Assembly (NCBI GenBank): GCA_905221605.1
Contig: CAJNDS010002097.1
Coordinates: 190,001 to 254,000 of the forward strand
Reading direction: 5' to 3'
Source of the DNA: Symbiodinium natans
Taxonomy: Eukaryota > Sar > Dinophyceae > Suessiales > Symbiodiniaceae
DNA: 64,000 nucleotides
Each line of letters opens with the position of its first letter. The first letter of the stretch is position 1. The translations under genes were made by a program, and so were the position numbers. Below are positions 38,959 to 50,636 of this stretch, one piece after another. Under the pieces are notes generated by a model. The model did not search any database, was not told the origin of the DNA, and saw nothing but the letters and a program-made list of their open reading frames with translations.

Positions 38959-39436
38959 GGAGGGTAGAGGGTTTAGGGTTTAGGGTTTAGGGTTTAGGGC
39001 GTTCAACTGTTCTGGGGTGAATGGTATGTCTGGGAGCTAGGTAACTGGGAGCAAGTATGGTGACTAAGTGGTGGGGTGCGTAGGGTTTACGGTGTAGGGC
39101 TTATAGTGAAGATTTGAGGGTCTAGGGAAAGAAGCGGCTCGATGAAAAGCATTGCAAAGCCCTAAACCCATGTCCACCACAACACCTAAAACGTTCCAAA
39201 CCGCGGGTCGACGCTAAACTTCCTATGGCCCCCCAAGCCGCCACAACTTCAAAACGCGACACCCCCCGTAAACCCGTCTGCACCAAACCCCTTGTACTCC
39301 CCCACAGCCGAAACCCCACCCCGGCCCTAAACCCTCAGTAACGCCCCACAAGATAACCTGCACCCTAGACCCTGAACCCAAAACTCTGAAACCCTACACT
39401 CCCCTAACTTCCCAAGAAGACCCCAAACCCTGAACC

Positions 39437-39544
39437 CTACATAACCCAGTAACCATATTATACGGGGACCCTTTCTTGGGTTGGGCTCCTGTAGAAGGGA
39501 ACCTTGAACCCAAGAAAGGGAAAGGGTACCACTGGCTTACCAAG
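39437..39544. mobile_element. MITE (GGTAGCCCAG family)
   Basis: CTACATAACCCAGTAACCA... to ...TACCACTGGCTTACCAAG; the left end is diverged. Confidence 0.65.
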
Positions 39545-39545
39545 C

Positions 39546-39705
39546 CAAACTCGCCTAAACCCTAAAAACCCTAAAAACCCTAAAACCCCTAAAAACCCTA
39601 AAAACCCTAAAAACCCTAAAAACCCTAAAACCCTAAAACCCCTAAAAACCCTAAAACCTCGACAACCCCGACAACCCCGAAAACCTAAACCCTAACCCTA
39701 AACTG
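39546..39705. repeat. CCCTAAAAA variant array
   Basis: Mostly 9-mers CCCTAAAAA with CCCTAAAA, then CCCCGACAA units. Its KNPKNP-type ORF is a repeat reading. Confidence 0.9.
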
Positions 39706-39715
39706 CACCGGGGGT

Positions 39716-39808
39716 CAGCGCGACCCCGCCATCGGCCGCTGCTGCCCTCGAGGTCGTCGGGCACCAACAGGGGCTTCGGCACCTGGTCGAGGCCAACTCC
39801 GTGGCTTC
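39716..39808 (+). CDS. Unidentified exon
   Basis: VSATPPSAAAALEVVGHQQG and then LRHLVEANSVASGLE. Strong GC3 bias and good helix pattern, ending GAAGG|GCTTGG (GC). Unnamed. Confidence 0.55.
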
Positions 39809-40204
39809 TGGGCTTGAAGGGCTTGGGGTGTTTAGGGTTTAGGGTTTAGGGTTTAGGGTTTAGGGTTTAGGGTTTAGGGTTTAGGGTTTAGGGTTTAGGG
39901 TTTAGGGTTGAGGTTCTGGTGTTCTGAAGGTTTGGGGTTTGGGAGTTAGGTTTCAGGTTCTTGGGGTGAGGATTTTTGGTGTTTGGGGTGTGGGATGTTG
40001 GGTTTAGGGTTTAGGTTTTGGGGTGTGGGGTGTGGGGTTTGGAGTGCGCTTACAGTGTTATGGGGGCTAGAGGGAGCATAGGTTATCAGGTCATAGGGGT
40101 ATAGGGTTTGGGTAGGGTTGAGGCGCTGGTTTTGCAGAGATGCCGGCGAAAAGCTGGGGATACTCAAGGAGTTTGAGGTGTCCTCCGGAGCCTGAATACC
40201 GAAA

Positions 40205-40307
40205 CCAAGTTGTCCAGTATCCTAGGGGAACTAAAGGTGAACCTTTGGGGTTATAAAGGGAACATGGGACCTCAAAAAGGTTGAAGGTTACCTGCTCTAC
40301 TACTAAG
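40205..40307. mobile_element. MITE (GTTGTCCAGTATCC family)
   Basis: CCAAGTTGTCCAGTATCCTAGG... to ...CTGCTCTACTACTAAG; flanks GAAA/AAAA. Confidence 0.75.
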
Positions 40308-40542
40308 AAAAGCCAAAAATCTACTTGCCTGGAGCAACACGTGAAAATTGAATGGCTCATGGGTACACCTAGCGGCTGCAGAAGCCTTTACAAAACAGCT
40401 GCTCCACTTGCAGCCCTGCTTACAAGTACCCCCGTAGCTTCAAACACTCTTCGTGGCAGGTGTGCAATCTTGCGGGTGCGTAGTGTAAGGGCACTGCAAA
40501 CACAGAAACAACATTTCAAGCGAAAGTGCAGGGCCAGTATAC

Positions 40543-40655
40543 ACTAGGATGGCCCTCACAAAACCCCTCTGAGAAACATTCCTGAATATGATCCTCTTAA
40601 ACCCAAGAACCCTAAGAAGGGGAAAACTAAAATATCGCAAGGGCCTACCTAAGGG
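40543..40655. mobile_element. MITE (GGATGGCCCTT family)
   Basis: ACTAGGATGGCCCTCACAAAACC... to ...ATATCGCAAGGGCCTACCTAA; one of the most complete copies. Confidence 0.75.
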
Positions 40656-40767
40656 AAGCCCCCTAAACCCTAAACCCTAAACCCCAAACCCTAAACCCTA
40701 AACCCGAAACCCCAAACCCTGAACCCTAAACCCTAAACCCCAAACCCTAAACCCTAAACCCTAAACC

Positions 40768-40879
40768 TCCTGGCAGCTCCCGGGTCGTGGCGCTGGTAGG
40801 TCCCAGGACTCCGCCACCACGTCGTCACTCGGCGGGGCCCGCGGCCAGATCAAGACATCACTCTCCAGAAGCTCCTACA
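40768..40879 (+). CDS. Unidentified exon
   Basis: WQLPGRGAGRSQDSATTSSL and then GGARGQIKTSLSRSSYT. Ser/Thr/Gly-rich, probably disordered. Follows a CCCTAAA array. Confidence 0.4.
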
Positions 40880-40959
40880 CTTAGGGTTTAGGGCTAGGGT
40901 TTCGGGTTTAGGGTTTAGGGTTTAGGGTTCAGGGTTTTTTACTATTCGCTGAAGAACGA

Positions 40960-41846
40960 CCCAAACATTGTTTTGCCCATGGGGGGCAAAATTGGGATTA
41001 TTGATTAATATTCTGTGGGCGTTTATTCCAATAATAGTATATGGGTTAGGTATTTTGGCGGCTCTGCTGGGAGTTACCTTGAATTGCATTCTTGGAAAAT
41101 TCAACACCAGCTGCCTCCACCCCAAAAAATTGCCAATGTTGCAAGAGGGGAAGGGCAGGAGATTGCAGTAGGTCGGGCTTCGGGCACTAGGGCACAGGGT
41201 GTGAAGGCCTGAAACCACCACATCACTGGGCAACTTACATGCATGCCAAGTGGGGTGAAGCGTTCAAGCCCTACGAACCACAAAACGAAAAGCCAGCAGC
41301 TCAAACAAGCTTAAACATGTGTCCTAAACCCCTTCACCCTCAGCCCTACACCCTAAAACCCCCATCGGAGGTCAACAAGAGGATCTCCTTGTACTGGGGC
41401 GGACCCAATCCTTGGGAGGGGCAGGTGCGGTTGTTGAGGTTTCCTGTTTCCGTAGCAGCTCTGCTAGGACACTTTGCGGTACAAGGTTTAGGGCTGGGAT
41501 TGATGGTCGCCAGGTTGCACGCAGGTTGCTCTGTCATAACAAGCTCTGGGGCTGTGTGGGATGGATTCGGAATCCTGGCGTGAAGCCGACCATGTTGTGG
41601 GAGCCGCAAGTCGCGCAAGAGAGTGCAACGCTAGAACAACTTGTGTTCTTTTCGGTCGCCTCTTGTTGTCAGTTCAGTTTTCGCTCCTGTCCGACACCCA
41701 AAAGCCTGGCGACTAAACAAACACGTGCCGAGTTGCGAACCGTGCTTTGCGAGGTGCACGCATTAACTCCCACTATTCTAACTGCCCCTGCTACTTCACA
41801 GCCTTCAACCCGAGGCCCGAAACGGACCGTGAACCCTACACCCTAA
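40960..41846 (+). other. Array-free 0.9 kb with several open frames
   Basis: Plus ORFs 40968-41171 (hydrophobic KLGLLINILWAFIPIIVYGL, a possible membrane segment), 41239-41583 and 41412-41846, overlapping in different frames. None has a recognised motif. It could be intron plus exons of a plus-strand gene. Confidence 0.3.
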
Positions 41847-41920
41847 ACCCTAAACCCTACACCCTAAACCCTGGACCCTATAGACCCTGAACTCTAAAAC
41901 CCCAAACCCTAAACTCCCGC

Positions 41921-42014
41921 GGCCGAGCATCTGTCGCACGGACGCCGGGCCATGAGCGAAAAGCGCAACGCCGTCCCAGGGTCGATGCCTCGGTTTCCCC
42001 CGGATAAGATGGTG
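41921..42014 (+). CDS. Unidentified exon
   Basis: AEHLSHGRRAMSEKRNAVPG and then SMPRFPPDKMVG, into TTTAGGG. Minus is also open (PRHRPWDGVALFAHGPASVR). Plus preferred by block. Confidence 0.4.
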
Positions 42015-42450
42015 GGGTTTAGGGCTTAGGGAAGCGGAACCTAGAACCAAAAGCTTTTTAAAGTATTGTACTTCAAAACCCAGCATTTGGGTCCATCATT
42101 GGTTCTTGGCGCGCGAGGGCCACCACATACGTGGGCATCCAAGACATTTCCATGCGATTGGTGCAGGCCGTCGTCTAGACCGACGAGGTATAGACTATTC
42201 AAAGACTAAGCATTCAATCCGGGATGGGAAGAATGTATGCTGGAGCATCTCTAGCTCGGCGCCCTCGATGTCCGACTTATTGCAAGTGTAATTTGCGGGG
42301 GAATTGTCACGCAGCACATCGCGCAAAGCCGTGCGCTTTGTGCGTGCAGTAGTGCGCCCCCCCCCCCCCCCCCCCCGCACCTTCCCAAGACCATGGCGTG
42401 CATCCGACCTCCCGTGACAAAACAAAAAGCCCTCGGTTGTCGAATTAAGA

Positions 42451-42542
42451 AGGTTTAGGGTTTAGGGTTTAGGGTTTAGGGTTTAGGGTTTAGGGTTTAG
42501 GGATAGGGTCTAGGGTTTAGGGTTTAGGGTTTCGGGTTTAGG
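42451..42542. repeat. Interstitial telomere-repeat tract
   Basis: About twelve TTTAGGG units with one TCTAGGG and one TTTCGGG. Confidence 0.9.
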
Positions 42543-42630
42543 GGCAGGAATCATTGGATGTGTCCGGGCCTTAACAGCAAGTCTCAAGGGATGTCACTTG
42601 ACAATTCTCGACATCCCGTCAAGGAATGAT

Positions 42631-42785
42631 AGGGTTCTTAAGGGGATGGGGTTCATGGTGGCGGTAGGCCTAGGGAACCTTAGAAAAGCTTAGGGAACCT
42701 TAGGGAGTCAGGGGGTAGCATGGGGAGTATTCGGGAACCTTGGGTTACGTACAAACCCCCCCTTGAACCCCCTCCCTTAAGAACC
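42631..42785. mobile_element. MITE (GGTTCTTAA family)
   Basis: AGGGTTCTTAAGGGGATGGG... to ...CCCTCCCTTAAGAACC, in opposite orientation to 9079-9215; full palindrome. Confidence 0.7.
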
Positions 42786-43449
42786 ACGCTACAACACGTG
42801 ATGCTCCCAAAAAGGCACTGCGAGGATATGAAGGAAACTACTACTGGGTATCTTACAGCAACGATTGAGAGGAAAACTACCTTCCGCATGCAACAAGAGG
42901 CTTGAGACCCCAAGCACAAAACAAAAACAATAACATCCTGAATCCTCCGCCCTGAAAATCTAGAATCCCATATGAAGTCAACAAAAAACCACCCTGGCAT
43001 CATAAACCCTTGAACCCTTAAGACCCGTAAACCTTTGAACCCTTAACACCATTAACCCTAAACCCCTCAAGCTCTAAGCCCTAAACCCCCTAAACATCCT
43101 ATACCTCACCTTACACATCCTAAACCCCCAATATGGGGGTTTACGAACATAAGGGACCCCCAATATAGATCCCCCAAACAGTAGGATTCCCTGCTCTAAT
43201 TTACTCAACCTAAACCCTAAAGCCTAAACCCTAAACCCCCATACCCCAAGAGGGCCAAGACACAACCTGTCGCGACGTTGAGGCTCTTGCCTCCACGGAG
43301 GGCGAGGGTTTTGGGCTTTGGGGCCCAGTCTCACCGGGCCAGGGTTTAGGGTTTCGGGTTCGGGTTCAGGGTTCAGGGTTCTAGGGTTTAAGTTTAGGGT
43401 TTAGGGGGTTTAGGGTTTACGGTCCAGGGCTCAGCGTTTAGATTTGGAA

Positions 43450-43560
43450 TCCCAAACCTGCGGCCCTCCCCACCGAGGCCTTGCTCCAACTCTTCAGCGA
43501 AGCCGCTGATCGCAATGAGCTGCGAGGCGTTGCGGACCTCGCCCCCCCAGCCCCCCCCCC
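43450..43560 (+). CDS. Unidentified exon
   Basis: AALPTEALLQLFSEAADRNE and then LRGVADLAPPAP. Clear helix with GC3 bias, then a C-run and telomere array. Unnamed. Confidence 0.55.
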
Positions 43561-44079
43561 ACCCAACCCTAAACCCTAAACCCTAAACCCGAAATTCTAA
43601 ACCCTAAACCCGAAACCCTAAACCTCAAACCCCCACCCCCCGTCCCCAAAGTGGCGAGTCCAGGGTTTAAGAGGTTTAGATGTGGGCGTTGATGATTTTA
43701 AGGCATTTACTTAATTATACTTTATCTTCTTGCTTTTTTGGGGGTGTGGCCGTGGGGATTGATGATATAGGGTATGGGTTTCTGAATTTCTGGACTTTTT
43801 GAGGGCTGGGAAGGTTCCAGAACCCTAAACCCGAAACCCGCGTGTGAAGCTCTGAGGATTCAAGGACTTCCCGCAAAGCCCTTGAAACCCGACACCCGCT
43901 TTGAGGGCTCTTGAGTGTTTGGGGCTTCGTTGATGTTGCGGAGGTTGGACTGGAGGGTTGCAAGTGTTTGGGGTTTAGGAAACCCTGAGCCGTGCGGTTC
44001 AAATACATACACACACATATATGTACATATATGTATGTGGATATATATATATATATGTATTGCTAGATTTTAAACTCAA

Positions 44080-44300
44080 CTCCTCTCTTCGTCCGGAACT
44101 CTTCTCCTCGTTCGGAACTCTTCTCCTCGCCCGGTCTACTCCTAGAGACTCCCTCAAATGTGAGTGCCAGAGACTCTGGAGTGCCCAACCCCAAAGTCTC
44201 CCTGCAGTGCCCAACACCAGAGTCTCCCTGGAGTGCCCAGCCCCAAGTCTCCCTGGAGTGCCCAACCCCAGAGACTCCCTGCAGTGCCCCACCCAGAAGG
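44080..44300. repeat. Two minisatellites
   Basis: Three units of GGAACTCTTCTCCTCGYYC (44080-44130) and five units of about 26 bp, AGTGCCCAACCCCAGAGTCT plus CCCTGG (44168-44290). Confidence 0.8.
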
Positions 44301-44332
44301 TGGGGATGTTCGAAGTAAAATAATATTTTTTT

Positions 44333-44372
44333 GCTATATATATATATATATTATATACATATATATATATAC

Positions 44373-44403
<31 letters not shown>

Positions 44404-44435
44404 CCTTTTTGTTTTTTTTTTTTTTTGGGGGGGGG
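44333..44435. repeat. TA microsatellite followed by T-run and G-run
   Basis: TATA/TACATA repeats (44333-44402), then about 15 T and 11 G. Confidence 0.9.
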
Positions 44436-44649
44436 GGTGGAGTTTGGGCTTGAGGTGTTGGATGACGCGGAGGTTTCGAGACTTGGGGTTGCAGGATGAA
44501 GCTTGCCCGGGAGGTATGTAGAGTAGGAACCCGAAACCCTAAACCCTAAACCCTAAACCCTAAACCCTGAACCCTAAACCCTAAACCCTAAACCCTAAAC
44601 CCTAAACCCTAAACCCTAAACAAACCCTGCTTCATACAGGTAGGGCGTC

Positions 44650-44716
44650 GCGGCTTGAGGGCTTCGGGGCATGGGTGGGCGAAAGCCCAACAGCCATTCC
44701 CGTTGAGGCCTTCTGA
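44650..44716 (+). CDS. Possible terminal exon
   Basis: RLEGFGAWVGESPTAIPVEA and then F, TGA. After this the block has no further plus exon that I can support until 46.4 kb. Confidence 0.35.
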
Positions 44717-44761
44717 CCATTGGGGCCCAGAGGCGTCATGCTCACCTGGCAGAGTGTAATC

Positions 44762-46230
44762 TTAGGGTTTAGGGTTTAGGGTTTAGGGTTTAGGGTTTAG
44801 GGTTTAGGGTTTAGGTTTAGGGTTTAGGGTTTAGAGTCTGTGCGATGGAGGGTCTTGGCAAACCTAGTGGGCCTCCTCTGCATCTCTCTATCCTCAAGCC
44901 TTTTTCACAGCCCCATACTTTTTGAATCAATGTACCTCCATTCAATTTAGGGGTGTTGGGACGGTGTCTTTAAAGGTGTCTTGGGATGAAGGGTTCCGGG
45001 GCTTTCAGTTGAAGGTGAGGGGCGGCGCGGTTTGATTGATGTGGGCCTGATGGCACTTTATGGGCTTCGGACCGTTGGGTTTAGGGCCTTCCTGTGTCTT
45101 GGCTGTTGGGTACATCAGCTTGGGTTCCGAAGTTTTGGAGGGGGCTGAAGGTCTGTCTCGTGCAACGCTAAACCCTAAACCAGATGCCCTGCAAGCCCAA
45201 ACACCCCTGCAGACACAGTTCTGAGGACCCCGAAGCCCTAAACCCCGTTCAACCCTAAACCCTAAACCCTAAACCCTAAACCCAAAAAACCCTAAACCCT
45301 AAACCCTAAACCCTGAACCCTGAACCCTGAACACAAAAAACCCAAGACCCTAAACCCTGAACCCGAAACTTGTGTGTGTGAAACAACCGTAAAAGAGCCG
45401 GCCAGCCACCATGTACTCCACATGTCCGCCGTCGCCCTGGAGGCCTTGAAGCACCGGGTCGAATCTCCCCTACTCCCTTTCTTCGGGATTCAGGGTTTAG
45501 GGGTTGAGGGGTTTAGGGGTTTAGGGTTTAGGGGTTTAGGGTTTAGGGGTTTAGGGTTTTAGGCTTTTAGGGTGGGATGTTACCCCTTATAATACCCGTC
45601 CTTAATGGGGATTATGATAGGAAAACAATAATGCCTGTTAAGACTGTTAGTATAAGCGGGAACATCCCAAGTTTTCGGGTGTAGAGTTTAGGAGGAATAT
45701 TCCTGGAGTAGTAAGATTGCACATTCAGATTCAAGAAACCTTGCTATTTCCCGAAATGGAATACAGATCCCCGTCAAAGCATTTCAAAAGAAGCTGCTTG
45801 ACAATCCTATACCCTGAACCCCGAGCCCTGTGGCCCTCTAAACCCGCTGAACATGCGCCCAGTGATGTGAGGCGATCCTGTTCAGCGCAAAGAGGGAGAC
45901 CTATACAACATCCCAAGGGCCCGACCAGCTACGCTAAGGGGTCTTTTAGTCCTAAACCCTAAACCCTAAACCCTAAACCCTAAACCCTAAACCCTAAACC
46001 CTAAGCTCCAAACCTTCAGGGGCTCACTCTTGGGAGTTCAGCTCCGAAGGCTAGGGGCTGGGGGCCTGGGAGCTCAAGGTGTGCAAGGTGAAAGCCACCG
46101 GTTTGGGGTTTAGGGCTTAGGGTTTAGGGATTAGGGATTAGGGTTTAGGGTTTAGGGTTTAGGGTTTAGGGTCAAAAAACCGCGTGATGTAGCTGGATGG
46201 GCCCTTGTCATGTTTTATACCTATTTTGGG
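44762..46230. other. Repeat-rich stretch without a supported gene
   Basis: Telomere tracts at 44762-44835, 45245-45368, 45480-45570, 45950-46005 and 46100-46170, and a GGGATGTTCCCCC MITE (45573-45671). ORFs 45374-45562 and 45717-45962 run partly through repeats. Confidence 0.55.
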
Positions 46231-46380
46231 AGCTCCTATATAAGCAATGTAAACGCCAAACTCTTACAAGTCTGGGGGTCTGGGGGAGTAGGTAAAGGCC
46301 GATACACATGCTGAATCGGAGCTGCAGTGTGCCAAGCACAGTCAGCCAAGTTGTAACCTTCACCCGAAAGCACATGACGC

Positions 46381-47060
46381 TTGGCCGGCGAGAGCAGAGG
46401 CTTTTTCGCGCGCCGATTCAATTCAAGCATGTTGGGACTTGATTCTTCGGCACTTCATGAATCCCTCAACGGCAACAGCGATGCTGGTGACCATGGCATC
46501 GATGGAGGCCAAAAGCCAACTGCATTCTCCAGCACCAAGGCAGCACCAAGACCTATGGGGCGGCAGGTCACAGAATCCGCCTCTGCGAAAGCTGTGGCAG
46601 TGGCTGGGCAGTGGCTCCGTCAGGCGAGGCCATTCCGGTGCGACCCAAGGCCTCACCGACCTCGAGAACACCGTTGGAGTTCAGCCCCGCAGTGAAAGCC
46701 AAGCTCAGAGGAAAAGTGTCAGCTCCGCCTCTGCGTGCAGCCGAAGAAGACGGCTGACATCACCCAGCGCGCGAGGCCTCTCCAAACTCCTGGCAACCAT
46801 CGGCGCCCTCTTTGCAAGCTTGGCAGGGCTGGGATACGACCGAGCAGGCAACGGAACCATCTCAGGCAGCTGGACCTCGCCTCCGCTTCACACCACAGGC
46901 CCCGCTGGCGAGGAGGACTTCGACCTCTTCAACGACTACCGCGAAGGTACCCACTGTGAAGATGATGGCTTCAGATTCGGAGGCGATGTCGGTGGACAGC
47001 GACTGGACTCAGCGTCAGCGCCCTCCACGTATCTGGCATCGCCCAAGGCTTCTCTGACGC
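46381..47060 (+). CDS. GC-rich array-free coding region, frame uncertain
   Basis: 680 bp without telomere repeat. One frame (from 46439) reads LSKLLATIGALFASLAGLGY, a hydrophobic segment, then EEDFDLFNDYREGTHCEDDG. A second (from 46381) is open to 46695. Switching frames may mark introns. I recognise no family. The 3' part overlaps the end of the minus-strand CULT-like gene, so the two would be convergent. Confidence 0.4.
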
Positions 47061-47066
47061 CGGCTC

Positions 47067-47555
47067 TCAGCGCCTGCGCCTGTTTCGGCCGCGCCGCCGC
47101 CGCGCGGCTGCACCACCAGCAGATTCCTCTTGGCAGGTTCCCTCGCGCAGTGACGTGACGCGCAGCGCGATGAAGGGCTCGGCCTCTTCAAGCTGGCTTG
47201 CTGTCGCGGGAGGTGTAAACAGCCAGCCAAGGCTCTCGTCACAGCTCTTGCAAAAGAGGCTGGTCCACTCGAAGGGAGGGAACCAGCTGTTCGCAGGATC
47301 TGGGTCATGGTCTTCGGCAACGAACCGTTCTTGAAGTTCCGGCGAAAGATTCGCACGTATGACATAACTCTGCCGGACGCTTGCCTCGATCTCTTCAGCC
47401 GACAGGCCCTGGCCCTCAAGCAACGCACGGTTTGTCATCCCTCCGTAAGCAGGGACATCATCCAAATCCAGCAAATCCAGAGCTGAGGGATACCACATCT
47501 GCCGAGTTGTCGCTGTGTGCTCAAACTTCTCCATGAGAATGTCCTTGGGTAACCA
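47067..47555 (-). CDS. CULT/Yippee-like (beta-tent) protein, large exon
   Basis: Open from about AAG|GACATTCTC (47555) to TGA (47067-47069). Contains SWFPPFEWTSLFCKSCDESL then GWLFTPP. The W-F-P...W....C..C...LGW.F pattern is the C-terminal half of the CULT domain (cereblon-type zinc-binding beta-tent, related to Yippee and Mis18). The first C..C pair is in the exon at 48252-48328. After the domain comes FIALRVTSL and an Arg-rich tail. An ATG at 47532-47534 is internal or an alternative start. Ligand and partner are unknown; the E3-adaptor part of cereblon is not seen. Confidence 0.6.
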   Translation of the reverse strand, partial: WLPKDILMEKFEHTATTRQMWYPSALDLLDLDDVPAYGGMTNRALLEGQGLSAEEIEASVRQSYVIRANLSPELQERFVAEDHDPDPANSWFPPFEWTSLFCKSCDESLGWLFTPPATASQLEEAEPFIALRVTSLREGTCQEESAGGAAARRRRGRNRRRR

Positions 47556-48251
47556 GGAGCAGAAAAAGCTGTTCTCCTACGTAGTTTCGCTTAGCGCACA
47601 CGGAAGGGACAGCAAACCTACGTCCCAGATCTTACTCTCATTCATCTCTAAACAAACGCAAAAACGCTCAACAACACTTCAACAAAACTACACCCAAAGG
47701 CTGATGCTGCGATCAAGTGTTCTCACCCTGAAGCTCAAGCTCCAAATCCCAAAGTCAAAACATGATGATATGGGGGCCGCAATAATTAGAACAGTTTTTT
47801 TTTTTTTTTGGGGGGGGGGTATTGTAGTATATCCATAAACGCGGAGATAAGGGAATACTAGTAGTATTTATTCCGACCCCCTATGTTACCTCAAAAGGGC
47901 TACTGCTACTCTGACTGGGACGGAAGAAAGCCACCTGCACAATAAGAAACATATCTGGAGCCTCAGCTCTAGCCAGAAGCAAGATCCAAAGGGCTATCAC
48001 AGTATTATTGTTGCGTTTAGGAGGGTCCCTTCTTAAGTTTAGGGTTTAGGGTTTTCGGTTTAGGGTATTAGCATGGCCTTTAAGACCCTCTGAGAAATTT
48101 CCTTGAATATGATCCTCTGAAACCCAACAAGGGAAAATAGAAAAAGTCCCAAGGGCCTACCTAGTATGTATATTCATTGCCCTAACCCCCTAAACCCTAA
48201 ACCTTAAACCCTAAACCCTAAACCCTAAACCCTACACCCTAAACCCTAAAC
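47556..48251 (-). other. Intron region of the CULT-like gene
   Basis: Holds a telomere tract that begins at the donor (48190-48250), a GGATGGCCCTT MITE (48072-48168) and a T-run/G-run element (about 47790-47890) whose right arm 'TTTATTCCGACCCCCTATGTTAC' recurs at 26860-26885. One more exon could hide at 47640-47760. Confidence 0.45.
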
Positions 48252-48328
48252 ACATTCTTGTCAGAACTGGAGTCGGCGGCAGAGAGCACGGTCTGCTGGC
48301 ACCTCGCGCACTGAAGGACTGCGGCCAT
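48252..48328 (-). CDS. CULT/Yippee-like protein, first exon
   Basis: ATG at 48328, reading MAAVLQCARCQQTVLSAADS and then SSDKNV, ending AATGT|GTTTAGGG: the telomere array supplies the donor. VLQC..C is the first zinc pair expected at the start of a Mis18/Yippee/CULT fold and complements C..C in 47067-47555. Order and strand fit one gene. Confidence 0.55.
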
Positions 48329-50430
48329 GGCGCGAGGGAGCGAGAGAGGCGTTCGGCCAGCTTCCGGGCTTTCTTGGCAGCTTTTAGGGTTGAGGGTTTA
48401 GGGTTTAGGGCCTGTGGGTTAAGGCTTTGAGGATTGGGGCATTCTGCTTCAGGTTTCAGAGTTTCGGAATCGGGCATAGGGTTCAGGAACTCTGGCCCAG
48501 GATGGCGCTGTCTTCTGATCACGTCCGCGGCAGCGCTGTTCGTCCAGGGGCTTCGGGTTGAAGGTGCAGAATGCAACGGTTGTACTTCAGAACACACACC
48601 CCTAAACTCGAAACCCTAAACCCTAAACCCAAAAAGCCTGTGATTGAGGAAGGTGCCCCTTCAATTCCAATAGGGTTTAAGGTTGAGGGCTTCGAGCTCT
48701 ATAGGCCCTAAACCCGACCCTTGAGGGCTTTGAAGTTCAGGGTTGAGGAGTCTACCTTACATCATACCAGATACACTATTGTACTCCAAAAGACCTCCTT
48801 TTAGGTTTAATTAAGGTTTAGGGAATAGGGTTTAGGGTCTAGGGTTTAGGGTTAGGGTGACTTAAGGGTTCCTGAACTACGGGGTATCGGCGGTGTTGGG
48901 CTCTCCAGGACTTTATACACTTGTCGCTGCACTGCGTCGTTGCCTACAATCAGAGACGGCCGATGAAAAAATAAATCCCACGTATCATGTCCAAACCCTA
49001 CCCCCAAGCCCTACATCAGCTGGGTATGAGTTTAGTGTTTAGGGTTTAGGCTAAGGCTATTTCCGCAAAATAGGGGTACCCCTGTTATACCCCTAAATAG
49101 AATAGAATCCCCTTAAAGGGGCCCCAAAAACCTTACGGACTATGCACAGGAGCCAGAGCCCCAGAACCCCTTAGGGTTTAGGGTTTAGGGTTTAGGGTTT
49201 AGGGAGCCCCTAAACTGCCTGGTCGAACATCATCAGACAAGAGCTCTCAATCTTAGCGGTCCCTTCAATTCCCTTTTGGTTTAGGGTTTAGGGTTTAGGG
49301 TTTAGGGTTTAGGGTTTAGGGTTTAGGGATGAAACCTCGACGCAAGCTAGCGAAATCTGCAACTTGATGGCTCGAGGAGTCTATGCTTTGCCGAGGTCGG
49401 GACGAGGCAAGGTGAGCTCGATCCTGTCCTTGGCTCCCCAGACAACCTAAACCCAAAGGCTCCAGGATTTAGGGTTTAGGGTTTAGGGGATTATCGTATA
49501 CTGCCCCAAAAAAGGTACTACATAGGAGCCTTTGGGGAAACCTAAGACCCTAAACCCCACCCCGTCAAACCTAAACCCAAAAATCACCATAACAACCTGT
49601 TGCTGCAAACCTCAAGCCCTCAAGCCATCAAGCTCAAACCCTCATACCTGAAAAAGAGCATACTGTAACCTGAAGCCCTATAACCCAACAAAAACCGAAC
49701 ACCTGAGACTCTTAACCCTGAGACCAGAAACCCTATATTACAAGCCCCTCAAGAATAAGCTTGAAGCCTCAATTCTGAAAGCAAGGTATCCCAACTCGCA
49801 ACCACAAGCTGAATATCCCCTTACGGGTTCCCTTAGGATACTCTCAACACGGCACCTTTCATTAAGGGGTGTAGGGTTTAGCCTAAACCCGAAACCCTTA
49901 GGGCTGAGGGTCTCGCGTTTCGGGTTTAGGGCTTAAGGTTAACGGGGTTCGTTGGACGGGTCCCCAGAGCGAAGCTTGCAACCTAAGGGTTCTAGGTGAA
50001 ACTGCTGGATGCCACGCTAGTACCCCTAAACCCTAAACCCTAAACCTTAAACCCTAAACCCTAAACCCTAAACCCTAAACTCTAAACCCTAAACCCTAAA
50101 CCCTAAACCCTAAACCCTAAACCCTAAACCGTCATCCTAAACCCTCAACCCTAACCCTAAACCCTGAACCCATGAAGCCCGCAACCTAAATTCTGGTGTA
50201 ACCCTAACACCGGAGTTGAAGAGCCTGCATTGTAACCCCGAAACCCTCAACGAATTCTACCCTCCCCACCCTCCACAGCATAGTGATACTATAGCTGCTA
50301 TAGCCCTAAACCCCTCAGAGTGCTAAAGCCCCAAAGCCTTGATACATACATTTTCTCTGAAGCCTACTGTTTTTGGTGACCCCAAAGACCCCTGAAGCCA
50401 TAACCCTAAACCCTAAACCCTAAACCCTAA
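48329..50430. other. Repeat-rich stretch without a supported gene
   Basis: Short telomere tracts (48389-48410, 48794-48860, 49170-49205, 49280-49330, 49468-49490, 50023-50166) and many CCTAAACC-like words. A small GGGGTACC element lies at 49070-49130. Segments 49340-49440 and 49940-50010 are unique but not clearly coding. Confidence 0.5.
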
Positions 50431-50432
50431 AC

Positions 50433-50520
50433 CCTCATGAAATGCTGAGCTCCCGTCCGGTGGCCGGGCTTTGACGACGAGTGAGCTGCCCTCCATCAGC
50501 TCGATGGGTTGATATCGGAC
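50433..50520 (-). CDS. Unidentified exon ending at a telomere array
   Basis: Acceptor TTTCGAAG|GTC, frame VRYQPIELMEGSSLVVKARP and then PDGSSAFHE, end CATGAGG|GTTTAGGG. It probably follows 51011-51116 in one FN3-containing protein; RYQ...SSLVVKARP is itself beta-rich. Confidence 0.55.
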
Positions 50521-50524
50521 CTTC

Positions 50525-50636
50525 GAAATAGGGTTTAGGGGTCTAGGGTGTTTCTAGGCTTTAGGGTTTAGGGTTTGGGGTTTGGGGTTTAGGGGTTTAG
50601 GGGTTCGGGTTTAGGGTTTAGGGTTAAGGTTGGGGG
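50525..50636. repeat. Degenerate telomere tract
   Basis: TTTAGGG, TTTGGGG and TTTAGGGG units mixed, on the 5' side of the exon at 50433-50520. Confidence 0.8.

Noticed and set aside
47515-47838. 107-codon plus-strand ORF
   Set aside because: It overlaps the CULT-like exon at its start, has no motif and runs into a T-run/G-run element.
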